Program-made: the position numbers and the translations under genes
Assembly: GCF_000189635.1 (NCBI RefSeq)
Contig: NW_002476445.1
Coordinates: 1,787 to 63,767, forward strand
Origin: Tetrahymena thermophila SB210
Lineage: Eukaryota > Ciliophora > Oligohymenophorea > Hymenostomatida > Tetrahymenidae
DNA: 61,981 bases
Reading direction: 5' to 3'
Shown: positions 12,348 through 25,608 of the stretch, piece by piece
How the letters are laid out: each line of letters opens with the position of its first letter
Position numbering within the stretch: position 1 is the first letter of the stretch
Notes under the pieces: generated by a model
The model's input: the letters and a program-made list of their open reading frames with translations, nothing else
Told to the model about the DNA's origin: nothing
The model's database searches: none

Positions 12348-13218
12348 TTTAGTATAATAAGAACGTGTAAAAGATAACTAAAAAATGCTTTTTGATAGAT
12401 AATTGTTTTATTAGATAAAAAGGATGTAGGAATCTAAAACTATTATTAAACTAATGGCTGAAATAGTTTTTTATTTTATTTTTAATTTTTAAAGATTTAT
12501 TTTGAGAACTGAAAAGAATTGTAATTATGAATTTTACTATGAATTGAAATTTTATTACAAATATTTAATGAATTAATAAATGTTTAATTTAACTATTACT
12601 TTTTCTTTGAAACTAGTGTTTTTTTTTTGACAAATTCATAAAATTTGCTTTTAAGATTTTCTTAAAAATTACAAAAAAAATAAAAATATTTTTTATTTAG
12701 TAAACTAAAATAATATTTGATTTTTTAAGTTTTTAAGTTAAAAATAATAAAAAAATTTTTTTATGGTTTTTATGATAAATAAAATAATTACCTATCTGAT
12801 CTAAACTAGAAGTGTTCTTTCAAATTTGATAAGGATTTATTATTTAAAATTTTTAAGAAGTATGTTTAATAATAAGATTTTCTTAAGAAACTGTTATTAG
12901 TACATAGATAAATTTTTTATTAATTTATTATTTATTTTTTTTCAATGAAAAACTAAAAATAATTCATTTAGATAGTAAATATAATTTATTTATTTTTTTG
13001 GAATAGTAGTAATAATAGGTAATAATTTTAAGAAAAACTGCAAAAGAACAAATTTATTAATTAATTAATTTATTAAAATATTTCTATTTGATAATTTATT
13101 ATCTATATTAAATTTTGTCATTTATTCTATCAAAAAATTCGTTTGCTCTATATATTAAATATTTATTATCAATATTGCTTAGTTAGGTCTACTAATTAAA
13201 AACTAGAGTAAAACTTAA
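12348..13218. other. divergent promoter region
   Basis: Intergenic AT-rich region between the GTPase-like gene (-) and the protein kinase (+), so it should carry both promoters. Long A and T runs; no specific motif recognised. Confidence 0.5.
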
Positions 13219-16200
13219 ATGTCAACACAGTCTTAATTAAAAAAATCTATTGATGCTAATACATGTTATGAATGCAATGTCATAAAGTCTTCTTCAATTA
13301 GACCTATAAACAAATCCCAATTCTCTTAGAATTAAATTATACATGAGAGTGTTTGCAAATTAAAATTATACTCAACCTACATTAAAGTAGAATTTGATTT
13401 TGATTGTTTCATCATAAAATTATGTTTTAAACATTTTTAAAATGAAAATGAACTCATAATAAATTTTTAATAATTCTGCAAAATAAATTCAGATCGAATG
13501 TTTGAACGTTTTTTATTTCTTAAATAGGTGATGGATCTCAATACAGGAATAGAAGAAGTATTTAACTTGAATCGAAAGTCTCGAATAGAATGGATCTGGG
13601 ATAATAATCAATTTAAAAACAATGTTAATAATTTTGAAGGTTTCGTTTTATGTCTATCTCTTGAACCTGAAAATAAGTAAGAGAAAGATATTATGAACAT
13701 TAAAATGAATCTTAGGACTAGCCAGCAAGTGAACAAAACAGAAGCATAAAATTCCAATTATGATAAAAATTATAACATTAACAATAACAACAATAATAAT
13801 AAATAAGAAAATGCAGGAGTTTAAGAAAATAATTTCAGTTTAAAGAGTCTAAATTAAGAAGGCTTAAGCAGTAGTATGCCTGATATAGAAAAAGACCAAA
13901 ATGTTAAAATTTAAACTATTTGTTACTTTACAGACTTAGAGTCGAGAAGTCATGTCATACAATACTTCAAAATGAGAGTTATATAGAGAAATTTTCATTA
14001 AGTTTACAAGGCAGTAAGAAAGCTTGGCAAAGGGAGCTTTGCATCTGTATTAATTTTTGATATTTATATATTTTTAAAAAAAACCCCTGCCACATACTGG
14101 CTAACGCTATTACTTATTTTACACTGCGTTAATAAGGTTAATTAGTGATTGTTAAATTAAATAATTGCAACCAAAAAATAATAAAAATTTTCTAGTTAAA
14201 TAATTTTACATAGAACAAAACTATAAATTTATGATTAATTAATTTTTTTGTAAGTTTTGATAAATTATTATTTAAATCAATCTAAAACAAATTATTTTAA
14301 TTTCTAATGAAATCAGGTTTATTTGGTTAATCTCGTAGGAACAAATAAGCACTTTGCAATCAAAGCATTCTTGAAAGAAAAACTAATTGAAGAAGAAAAG
14401 GGATATGTAATAAATTTGATTAATATTAACTAATTAATTAAAATTTATTTTTTATATTATATTAGGAGTCGTTTTATAATGAAATTATGCTGATGAGATG
14501 CATAAAAAATAAGAATGCATTAAAATTAATTGATATATGGGAGTCTAAAAACAGCTACTACTTAATTATGCCTGTATGTTATGGAGGTTCCTTGCTGGAT
14601 AGAATAGCTTTTACAAAAAAGATAGAAAAAAATCCTGAATTGTTAATGTAAAGCAAAGCCAACCCAATAGATAGCCTTTTTATTAAAAGTTTTATGAAAC
14701 AAATGCTAGAGGCTTTACTCAATTTAAAGTAACAAGGAATTCTTCATAGAGATTTAAAGCCAGACAATATCTTACTCTGCTCTCCAAACCAAGTAGAACC
14801 TATGATAATCGACTTTGGATTAGCTACATTTTAAGATGTTGAAAACTACATTTACCCTAAATGCGGTACACCTGGCTATGTTGCTCCAGAAATAATTAAT
14901 ATGAGAGATAAAAGTTAAAGATATGATAGCTAGTGTGATGTTTTCAGTCTTGGAGCTATTTTTTATTTCTTGTAATTAGTAAATTTGATAAAAACTTAAA
15001 AATAAACAAATAAATTATTTAAATTAAGAAGCTAAATCTAAAATTATTTAAAGTTTTTTACATTTTTTAAACTAAAGATTATCACTGAAACCCTTGTTCT
15101 TGGGGAAGGTCACAAAAGAAACTATTGAAATGAACAAAAGATGCCAAATAGATTTTGATTGTAAAGAACTTTAAAATGTAGATTTAAACAGTAAAAATTT
15201 ATTATATTTACCTTTTATTCTTTATATTTTTGCTCAGAATTATTTTACATCTCTTTGGTTAAAATTTAACTAAAATTTTTATCCTATAATTATTTTTGTT
15301 AGGTGAAAATTTAAGAGGAAATACACTATTTAAACAGAAATTAAAATTTATTTATTTGCTTTAATTTATTTTTATTAACTCTTTGTTTTATTTTAATAGC
15401 AAAAGACTTGTTAAAAAAACTACTTAAAGTGAATCCTTCTGAAAGAATAACTCCTGAATAAGCCCTCTAGCACCCCTACTTCGGAGATAAATTTGATGAA
15501 GACGATATACCAGATGATCCTGAAACAAACATCGATAAGGTTCTACAACGTTTTAACTATGGGTATATAATAAATAAGCTTTATTTTTATAATTTAAATA
15601 AATTTTATTCAATCAAATTTTTTAAATTATTTCTTAAAAATTATAATAATTAAATAATTTTAATAAAAAATAAAACTAAATAAATGAATTAAAAATTAAA
15701 AATAAATTTATATTTAATAAATAAATTTAGGAGACCATTTGATATGCAAAAAATAAATAACCATTCAACTTATAGTAAAATGAATACAAAAACAGACTAG
15801 TCTTTGTTCAGTTTCAATTACATAGATTATGCTCCATTTTAAAAGAAAGAATCTTTATTAATGGGAGCTAGTTTAGTAATGAAGCAGCCTATTACTATAA
15901 AGAACCCTGGCGGAAGATAAATAAGTTTGGAAAATGTTGTTGAATAAGCAAACGAATATAAATATAAGAACCTCCAGTCTATGGTAAAATCAGAGTCATC
16001 TGTGAAGAGTAAACTGCTTTATAAATCTCCAACCCTTGATTAATCAGAATATGAATTTTTGGTTGATTGTAGCAAGGTGAAGTAATAGTAAACACAAAAT
16101 TTTAATAAAGAAAGAAGTACTGAAGACAGCGAAAAAGATGAATATTTTATGAAAAAGTATTCTAGGATTTTAAATAAACCTCCTTTATTAAATAGTCCTA

Positions 16201-16313
16201 ACTTTTAATTTAAGAAAACAAACACTTTAAATACTGAACCAACTTAATACTAAGAAGATATAAAAATTCTTAAAATGACTAAAAAGTAATCAGCTGATTA
16301 CAATGCTAAATGA
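13219..16313 (+). CDS. Ser/Thr protein kinase with N-terminal extension
   Basis: Six exons: 13219-14046, 14317-14406, 14466-14971, 15078-15190, 15400-15562, 15731-16313; all phases agree, giving 760 residues. The kinase domain occupies about 265-560. Gly loop LGKGSFAS is near 269-276, the VAIK lysine is in FAIKAFLKE (~292), followed by HRDLKPDNILL (~400-410), IDFGLATF (~421), a CGTPGYVAPE activation-loop end, and NPSERITPEQALQHPYF in subdomain XI. Catalytic residues are intact, so an active kinase is expected. The first ~260 residues are Asn/Gln-rich with a possible PH-like section, and the C-terminal ~190 residues are low-complexity. The domain resembles the CAMK-like groups expanded in ciliates; the exact family is not certain. 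Exon 1 could extend upstream if an earlier start exists. Confidence 0.88.
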
Positions 16314-17124
16314 TACAAAGCATTCCATTCAATTTGAGTGTATTTAATAAAAAAAAATGATAATTTTTTTGAATTTAACATCATTTAAAATAAATAAATA
16401 AAATTAATTATAAATTCACACAAATTATAATAAAAAATAACTTTCTATATATTAAAAAATAAAATATTACTTTATAAAAGCAAATATCTATCTTACCTAT
16501 TTGTATAACATACTTAACTACTACTATTCAAATATCTGAAAGCTGAGAACTTTATTGGTACATAATAACTTATTTAAATTGGAAAATAAATTAAAAAATC
16601 ACTAATCTCTAATTGAATAAAATGTTCAATAGCGACTGCTTAAAAAGTATGGTATAATGCAAATTTTTAAACAACTTTTTATTTTAATTCAGGTTTTTAA
16701 CTATTAACTAATATGATTTTTTATAATAATTGTTTTAAAAAGAGTTTATTGAAATTTTATACAAAAGTTTTTTGAGCAATTAGTTTATGCTTAAACTTAA
16801 AAAGTAAAATGATTTAGGTAATTTAATAATTTTAAAAATCTTGTAAATAACTATAAAAGTGTTGCCAAAATAAAATAGAAATATATTTTTTGACATTTTT
16901 CAAGTTAGATGCTAAATATAAAATGTATATTTTAAATTAATTCTTAATAAAATTTGTTAATAAAGGATTCATAACAATAATAGATCATTAATTGATTTGC
17001 CTGCTATAACCCATTTTTGCTTGAACTATATGTGTCTATTGATATATAAATGCTTAGATTTTAGATTTAAACTAGCTCACAAATAAAACATTTTCAGAAT
17101 ATTTTGTTTTAGCTATCAAAAACT
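16314..17124. other. intergenic region between convergent genes
   Basis: AT-rich 3' flank between the kinase (+) and the AP-4 sigma gene (-). Nothing else recognised. Confidence 0.6.
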
Positions 17125-17943
17125 TCAATCAGTTTGCTTATCTAATACATGCAAAGGAGCTAATTTTATTTATATTTATAAAAATTAATAAATTTTATAT
17201 AAATATATTAATTACCTAAAATCAAAGCTTTATTAGTCTCAACGATCTAACCATTCATTACCATTTCTTCAAGAATATAATGTGCCTTTTAAATGTTCAA
17301 CATTATCTGTTCATTTTAATAATAAATATTTTAATTTATTGTTTGATTTATAGCTTAAGTTAATTAATATCATCTTTTCAACCCTTTTTAAGTTTTTTTT
17401 CTCTGCTAAAAAAATATTAAATTGAAATCTTAATCATTACATCTAGTTCGCACTATTTAATTGAGTTTATTTAAAAAAACATTAAACATTTTTACTTACA
17501 AATTATTTATAAAATTTCTTACGACATTTTCGAAGTATCTATCTAAGGTTTCTACAAGTGTGTGGATAAATTCAAAATAAGCCAATTCATTCTAATGCAA
17601 ATTTGTTAAATTAAATCACGAAATCAGCTATAAGATATAAATATTTACTTCTTCTTCAGGATCAAGTCCAACAATAAAATATAACGATGCATATCTTCTG
17701 TAAATTACTTTATAATTTCTATGATCAATAAATGAGCATTAAGTATTATTTCTTGAAAGGCACTTTCTTACAAGTTCACCTTCCAAAGTTGTTCTTTCTT
17801 ACACAGATAAACTATTATAGTATTAAGCTAATCTATTACATTAAAAAAATGAAATATTTATATTTTTTATAACAAATACTACTAATTCAAATATCTAACC
17901 TTGTCTATCCTTATTTATTAACCATCAAAATAAATTAAATCAT
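17125..17943 (-). CDS. AP4S1: AP-4 complex sigma (small) subunit
   Basis: Six exons on the minus strand: 17900-17943, 17649-17832, 17523-17591, 17441-17452, 17216-17306, 17125-17159; phases agree, giving 144 residues, the normal size for a sigma adaptin. It begins MIQFILMVNKQGQTRLAQYY. It continues with the family landmarks CSFIDHRNYKVIYRRYASLY, YFEFIHTLVETLDRYF and CELDIMLNIQKAHYILEEM, and ends ALILAPLHVLDKQTD. The MVNKQGQTRL start, the VETN segment and the APL..LDK tail match AP-4 sigma better than sigma of AP-1, AP-2 or AP-3. The protein would be the small core subunit of the AP-4 cargo adaptor at the trans-Golgi/endosome. Exon 4 is only 12 bases (Cys-Glu-Leu-Asp), supported by the conserved protein junction. 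Confidence 0.93.
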
Positions 17944-18891
17944 TTTATTCAGCTACTTATTTATATATTTTATTATTAATTGTGTTTATTTGTTTGCTTG
18001 CTTGCTACTTTTATTTATATTAAAGATATCAAATACAATAAATTTTGCGATATTTTATTTATAAAGTAATCAATTACCTAATATTCTCTTCATTCAATAT
18101 CTTTCTAATGATTCAAACACTTTTTGTTCCCGATTAATTATTGTCAAGCAAAAATTAAAAATAAATAGTAAATAATTAAGTGCTATTGATCAATCGATTG
18201 ATCAAAGACTGATGCAAAAAAAATTTCTTTTTTAAACTCTTTCCTGTCATTTTTTGATGGAATTCAATTTAAAATAAAAGTACAAACAAATTTATCTTGA
18301 TAAAATTTACTAAAAATAAATTAATTTATTTAAAATTTAATAATTTTAATAATAATTTTACAAAAATTAAATATTTTTAATTATAAATTATTTTTAGATT
18401 TTTAACCAAATAAATATTCTAAGTTAATACTTATATAAATATTAAAATAATATTATAGCTAATTATCTAAATTCTTAAATAAATTAAAGTTTAACTGTAG
18501 GTTGTTCAAAACTATTTTATTAAAAATTAATTGAAATTTAAAATAATTTCTTTTTGATTAAAAAAGAAAATTTTAAATTATTTTTTTAAAAATAAAATCT
18601 TTCCCTTTGAAGTTTTAAATTTTCTTTAAATATTTCTTCAACTTAACATTCATAGATCAATCTTATTTGTCAATTTTTATTTTGGTGATTTCTAAATTTA
18701 CATATTTTGGATTTTTTATGTTTTAAATAAAATTAACTGTTTTTGATTGAATTAATTTGAGGAGGAATGATTGATTGATAGAATTATAATAATATACTTA
18801 CGAATTATATAGTAAAATAAATATGGAGTAAATACTTTTAATTTTAGTTTAAAATAATATATTTTATATGTTTTTTAACAAATAAATATAT
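17944..18891. other. intergenic region
   Basis: About 0.95 kb between the start of the AP-4 sigma gene and the stop of the oxygenase-like gene, both minus strand; it should include the AP-4 sigma promoter. AT-rich, no gene seen. Confidence 0.55.
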
Positions 18892-19953
18892 TCAATATCT
18901 TATTGCTTTTAGTGAATTGAGACTGAATTCACCATAATTCATTCCTTAATTCCATCTGTCTTTTAGCTTAGTTACATAATAGCACTCCATGTTGGCTACA
19001 GTATTAGGATCTACACCTTCTGGAACCCTCATCTCAAAGGATTGATTGGGTGAAAGGAAGTTTACAAAGTTATTACGAGCGATACCAGTTCCAATAGACT
19101 TTGGTCCTCTAACAATGCAGTGAGGAGTGGCAACAATGAGTCCTCCTGAAACAATTTAAGCTACCTCTCCAGATTAAAAGGCTAAACAGTCCTTTGGAAT
19201 TTTTACTCTAACTTTCTCTGAGTTACGGCTTTTGACAAAGAGACCACCTTCAGGATCATAGAAATCTTCAACAACTTCTCCGTTTTTATTTGTGTACATA
19301 GATGCAGCCAAGCCTGTTAAAACACTAAAATCATTATGCCATCCACACCAGTCATCTTCAATCAATTTCTATTCATCACTAGCGAAATAATGCAAGAATC
19401 TACCTACATGCTAATTTCCATTTTTTATAATTCCTTCCATTTATCCCATTTCATAATTAGGGATGACACTTTTTACATATTTATCAATATGATAGGCTAA
19501 GAGGGCACCAACTTCACTCATCAATCTGCCTAGATCTTTAAAAGATTACTCAAAAGCAGGGATATCCTCTGTAGGCCAAATATTTCTTTGGATAACTCCA
19601 CCTTTTTCAGCAAGGTTTTCATCAAGCTAGACTATAGGAGTATCATTCAGAGGGAAACCATAGAAGGAACCTTTAGAAGTGTCGACACGACCACGGAATT
19701 ACTCTTTACCATGACTCCATCCTGAGGAATAAAATAATTCTGGACGAGTAAGTTTGTCTAACTTTTCTTGAGGGAGATTAGCAAGTTAGTGACCAAGAGG
19801 TAAAAGATTGCTGCGGTATTCAGTGTATTTAGGAACATTTTTGACTATGCATAGACCTACACCTTCAGGACCATAAGCTTACTTGATTTTATCATGCAAA
19901 ACATTGTCTCTGTTTGCAATTTCTTCATATTCAAAAATAACAGGTTAATACAT
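18892..19953 (-). CDS. 2-oxoglutarate/Fe(II)-dependent oxygenase-like protein
   Basis: Single exon, 353 residues, ATG at 19951-19953, TGA at 18892-18894. The sequence fits the isopenicillin-N-synthase-like double-stranded beta-helix fold. The metal-binding triad is visible as WHND (His206, Asp208) and TPHCIVRG (His278), and an RNNFVNF segment near residue 293 is a candidate for the 2-oxoglutarate carboxylate-binding Arg. The N-terminus carries the typical VPK..EYRSNLLPLG region. Codon choice is less AT-extreme than in the neighbours, as in well-expressed ciliate genes. Substrate cannot be inferred. No partner genes are adjacent. Confidence 0.85.
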
Positions 19954-21685
19954 TTCTATCAGTAAAAAGCAAAGTATTTATCTATCTATATATCTATCTG
20001 TTTATTAACTTTCGATATTTATTCTTACAAAAAAGGTGAAAAAAATAAATAAATTTTTTTAAAATAAAAAAAATTATCAACAAAAATTGAGGATTTTCTC
20101 AGTTTTTTAAAGCTAATAATGTTGCATATTAAGCCACAAAAATTCTTCTAAATTATTGAAATAGACCCCCATTCTAATCTGTTTAAGATTTAGTTTTAAC
20201 TTAACGTGGTAATTTATTTCAATGTTACATATAATACATAATAATATTTCAGGTTAAGGCAAGTTAAATAGTAAAATTAAAAATAAAATAAAATACACTA
20301 AAGCTGTAGCTTGCTTGAAACGAAACTTAAAATTTTGGGGGTCTTCCTAAAAAAAATAAACAATTTCAACATTTTATTTGTTTTATAATTTTTTAAAATT
20401 CATGGAGTTTTTTATTTTTTTACAAAATTTAATTAGAAAATGTTTATTATTTTACTTTTAATATAAATTAATTAATTAATTAAAACAAAGTCAATACTTG
20501 TCTAAGTAAAAATAGCTTATTTTAATGATATATCATAATAAATTAAAAGTTTTTGATTAAATTTAATCTAAGCTGTAATCTAAAATATTAAAAGTTTTAA
20601 ATAAGATAAGTCATACACCTACATTTATTAAGCTTTTTGTTAATTCTTTATTTATTGTTGATTTTATTTTGATAAAAGCATGCTAAAAGATGCTACTATT
20701 TAAAGAATGCATTTATTTGATTTAATTGGGGGACTTTGAGGCTTTAAAATATTATCTAAGTTACTTTGTAATTGAATTAAGGATTAATTAATTAAATTAT
20801 TGTTTGATTAAAGCTGAGTCATTCATTTAATTACACTTAATATTTGATTGCCCCCCTCCGAGATTAATATAACTATGAATTAAATTGAAGTTAAGTAAAT
20901 TATTATAAATCATACCAATCACATCATCTAAATAAAGCAGTAACAATATAATGACATTATTTGTGTTATCAGAAGTCATAAATTTCTAGTTAATCTTTAA
21001 TAATATCACTTAATTTTTAATTCACTCAAAGAATATTTAAATAACCTTTTTCTATTAATGACTGAGAACAGGTGCTTTCAACTTAAGTATATATTAACAA
21101 TTAATCATAAAAAAAATAATTAATTTTCCTTTAATATATTTTAATACTACTTTAGTGAAAATAAATAGATAAAAGCCATAAATTATATATTTTTTGTTAA
21201 GTTTTACTATATAAATATCTAAATTTCAGATAAGGTGGGAGAGTTTTTAAAACAGACTTAAATAAATAAAATCTTTTCTAAAATGATCTTGATATTGAAT
21301 GATAAAATAGTTAAAGAACAAATAAAGAAGTTAGAAATAAAATACAATAATATCTATTAATATAAATCTTAATAAATTTTTAGTTTTAGTTTTATATAAT
21401 TGATGCATTAAATTAATCTGTCATCTATGAAGGTGAGTGAGTAAGTTTAAGCAAAAACATAAATTGATAAGTTATATGAGCTATTAATTGAAAAATGGTT
21501 CTTTTTTTATTTGGTTATTAATTAATTATTTATTTAATTTATAATAATTAACATTCATTTTATGGTAAATAGGATATTAATTAAATACTATTCTTTTAAA
21601 CGAAAAATTCATTCTCTTATTTATATAATCAATCATGAATTATCTATCATTTGATTCATCCATTCATCTTCCATCTTTCTTTCTT
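19954..21685. other. intergenic region, no gene seen
   Basis: About 1.7 kb of AT-rich DNA between the oxygenase-like gene and the membrane-protein gene. It contains short tetranucleotide runs (TATC-type near 19980) and a C run near 20850, but no supported coding frame. Confidence 0.55.
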
Positions 21686-23185
21686 TCAATTAATTTTTGC
21701 TTATTCTAACTTTACATATACAATCAAAGTGTAACTATCAATTAATAAAATATAAGATTAATTAAAATTTATAAAAAATAATTTAATGAGTGAGTGATTG
21801 GAATGTTTGTTTCTTCTTTCTAAAAAAAATTAAATTAAAAATAATTTACTATTTTTGTTATTGTTGTTGTTATTATTAAGTTTATCATGATGATCAGAAC
21901 TGTTATTTGTATCATTACTATTATTATTACTATTTGGTTTACTATTTTGGCTAAAATTATTAATTAGTACATCATCTTGGTAGTCTTCATATCTTGAAAT
22001 TGTACCCTAAATGTCTAATTTATTTTCTTCGTTTAACATTTAAAATATTTCCTCTCTCTAATCATAGGATATGTAACCTATTATAATTTTAAATAAAATT
22101 TTATTTAAACTCAATAATTGTTTTTTAATATATTTAATAATAGTATTTATCCATTTCATATACTGCTATTAATATTTATAGGAATACATTTCTAGTTAAT
22201 TGGAGTTGAGTTTATTCTACTAATTAAAATTACTTATTCCAAAAAAATTTTTTAACTCTAATCTAAAAAGGGGTTATTTATTTTAAATATCAAATATTCA
22301 ATTAGAAAAATTTTAAAACCTTTGATTATCGATTAATAAAAATATTATTTGTGAATGAATTATTATTTTTTTAATCATTTTTATCAACTGGTTTAAATTG
22401 TAATAAATTAGTTTTACCTGTAAGATTTTGCCTTACAGCATATATAAAGCTTGTGGTTTCTAATGTTGGGATTATGAATCCAAGTATATCTTTTCTAATT
22501 ACATATATTTATAGGGCTCCAACCAAAACAGCTGAAATAAAATCACTAATTTATCTTGTAAAGATATATTGAAGAATAAGTAAGAGAAGGAGATAAAATT
22601 TCTATCTGATTTAGAAGGGAGTGAATAAAATCCTATTTTAATTTTAAAAAATATTTATATCAGAGAAAATATAAATGGATGATTAGTAATTTATAATTTA
22701 TATTACAGACAAGGCTTGTTGCTATCTTTGAGAGTTTTAAGAGTCAATAGATAAATACAGAAAGGAAATAGACCTATTTGATTGATATTAATACAAGGAT
22801 TTTGTCTATTTTTATTCAAATTTTCAAAATAATTATTACCATAGAATTTGGGATCTACTTTATCCGAAGTAAATAATGGTGAAAGAGTTGAAGCTATAAC
22901 TAAGAATACAATCTATATTAAAATACCTTTTTATATTTTTGTAAAATAAATAAATAATTTATTTAATTTATTTGATTTGAAGCGTTTATTCAGGGAGATT
23001 TCTTTTGAAAAACGCGAATTTAATCTAATTGAAATTAAGAAGTACATACATTTAATAAAGAAGTCAAGCAAGTAAGACAATGAACCCTTGGCTTTTTCGA
23101 GAGAAAATGATTATTCATAAAAGAAGAAGCAGTTGACTATTATCTATTATATTATATTTTAATTTATTGTTTATTTAAATGCCAT
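21686..23185 (-). CDS. multi-pass membrane protein, unknown family
   Basis: Three exons on the minus strand: 22707-23185, 22418-22632, 21686-22257; phases agree, giving 421 residues from the ATG at 23183-23185. Hydrophobic segments are visible: LSYLLDFFIKCMYFLISI near 43-60, ILIQIVFLVIASTLSPLF near 90-108, IGLFPFCIYLLTL near 138-150, and a run of helices from KFYLLLLLILQYIF through ISDFISAVLVGAL to LGFIIPTLETTSFIYAV. The C-terminal half is cytoplasm-like, with an acidic segment (DQREEIFQMLNEENK) and an Asn/Ser-rich tail. The size and helix layout recall small intramembrane-protease-like or derlin-like folds, but I see no catalytic motif, so I do not assign one. Exon 3 contains a TA-rich internal stretch that could be an unspliced intron. 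Confidence 0.6.
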
Positions 23186-23283
23186 GCTAAGCTTATGATA
23201 TTCGTTTATATTTAAACATTTTAAAAGCTATTTAAAAATTATTACGCTCAAATATCTTGTTGTTATCATAGGACTAATTAGAA

Positions 23284-23928
23284 ATGTATATACTAATATT
23301 TATAAAATAAATAATTTATCATCATATTGATTAAAAATCTATTAAAATTCGTTATTATTAAAGCGGAAATGTTGCTTTCATAGTTAATAAACCAAAAAGC
23401 AAATTGGGTGATGTGTATTAATGCTTAATAAATAATTTTGTACATTTATAATTTGAAATCGTCTACTCAGGAGAAGTCGCAAATATTTTGATAAAATCAA
23501 CATCAAAATATATTACAAGTCTCTATACTAAAAACAGTGCAATGCTAAGCTTCAAAATTAACCTAATTTATTTTATCAAAAGTATTTATTTGAATCTTAT
23601 TTTAAAAAATGGATTTGAATTAATTAGTTTAAATGGAGTTTTGATTTTGCATCAAACAAAGACTCCTAATTTTCCTTAAAATCCAATTTACTTAGTTGAC
23701 AAAGGCGTTTAAATATAAAGTCTGAGGAGATAATCTCTAATATTTTGGGATTATACCTCTTGCTATTATTCTTATCTTTAATTGATTGGTAACATTTCTG
23801 TTTCTTTTAAGTGGTCTTAAAGTGATAATCACTATTATATTTATTTATTTTGTTATCCTCTACTTATTTATGCTTAGTCAATATTTTATTGGATATCAAA
23901 AATATAAGAAATTATTAAATTACTTTGA
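23284..23928 (+). CDS. hypothetical ORF, doubtful
   Basis: Ciliate-code ORF of 214 residues with no internal TGA, divergent from the membrane-protein gene 98 bases away. Segments such as GNVAFIVNKPKSKLGDVY and FEIVYSGEVANILIKSTSK look protein-like, and a C-terminal part is aromatic-rich. I recognise no family. The very AT-rich N-terminus (MYILIFIKQIIYHH) may not be real; the true gene might start in an upstream exon or be decayed. In a genome with only one stop codon, ORFs of this length can arise by chance. Confidence 0.3.
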
Positions 23929-25608
23929 TTAGCAGCTATTCAACCTAAATAAGATCTAGTTTTTTATAACAATTATTGTATTTAAATTTTATATTAATAG
24001 TAATAACTTCAGCAAACATAATATCATTTAAGGAGGGAGGACTACTTTACTTTTTTACTATTAATTAAACTATGTCAAATATATTCATTGATAATTATTT
24101 CAAGAGATTTCCTTTCTTTTATTCATTTTGCAATATTTTAAAATTAATATTATCAAAATTTGTCCAAATGTTGACTTTTACTTCTTATGTAATTTATAAT
24201 TACTGTCAAAATAAATAATAATAATATATTATATAGAAACTTGTATTATAATTGGCATTTATTCTATTTTTAGCTACAAAATTAACAAAATAAATAATTA
24301 AAAAAATAGATTTTATTTATTTTTATAATTTTCCACAACTTATACTTCTCAATCTTTTTATTTGTTTAGTTTGATAAAATAGATTTTCTTTGATTTAATA
24401 TCTTAATTATTTAAAATAGCAAAAAAAAATTTTAGATTATTTTACTTTCTTTTTTTTAATAAATAATAAAATGAAAATATATATTAATTGAAATTTAAAA
24501 TGTAAGATCCAAAAAAGTCTTATGTTAAATTAGAATGATAAATATAATTTATCTTAAATTAGAATTCTTTACTCTATATTATTAATAAAATCAACTCCAT
24601 GGGTTTGTTCAGGAAAATAATTTAAATGTATAAAAAAAGTAAGTTTTAATAAATAAGTAAAGAAATTTCATTTTAATTATATAAATTACTATGTTTGCTA
24701 ATTTAAAAACTTTTTATACACTGAACTAAAAATTAATGAAATTATTATTTGTGTTTTAGTAAAAATAATTCAATAAATTACAAATTTTTTTGTAAATTTA
24801 ACAACAATAAGCATGATATTTTTTAACTTTTAAATAAAAAAAATGTCTTAAAATCTTAATTCAAGTTTACTAAAATAAATAAAATTCATCTTCAATTGTT
24901 ATTTTTATTTAAAAAATTAAAAAAAGAGCTAAAATCTTCCAATAAAACTAAATATTTTCCATATTAAAAACTAAAAAAGAGAAAAGCATTTTTATTCGTT
25001 TTATTTATTTATATTTTATAATTTTAAATTGATTTATCATTTGATAATTTAACTAAATAATCATTTTTAAAATATTTAAAATAAATGTATCAATCAATTG
25101 TTGATAACATTTTAAATTTAATAACAAAATATGTATAAAGAGATTATTTTAAAACATATGACTAAAGCATTTAATGTACTGAACCAAAATTTTATTGATT
25201 GATTTATTAATTAATTGGTTTTTTGCTAGTTAGGCAAAATAAAATTTATTTCAAATTAATTAAAAACTGAAGTTGTTAATTAACAAATAACTTTTTATTT
25301 ATAGATTCTTAATGCTTTTTATCTTAATTAAGTCAGCGATAAAAGGAAATAACATAGATATTGATTTATTGATATTGCCTTTATTCTGAATTAATTTAAA
25401 TTTCTATCTATTTGCTATATAATTATTATAGATTTGTCATCTTCTATATTTCTATTAGCAGTTTTTTAATTAATCAATAAGAAAAACTATTTACTTTGTT
25501 ATATATAAAAAAAGCAATTTTTATCACATAAATAATAAAAAATTATTTATTTATTGAAATCAATTAAAAAAATACAAAGCTTCATAAAAAAGAAACTTAT
25601 TAGCAAAA
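23929..25608. other. intergenic region, no gene seen
   Basis: About 1.7 kb upstream of the alveolin-like gene, strongly AT-rich with many T and A runs. Presumably includes its promoter. No gene detected on either strand. Confidence 0.55.
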
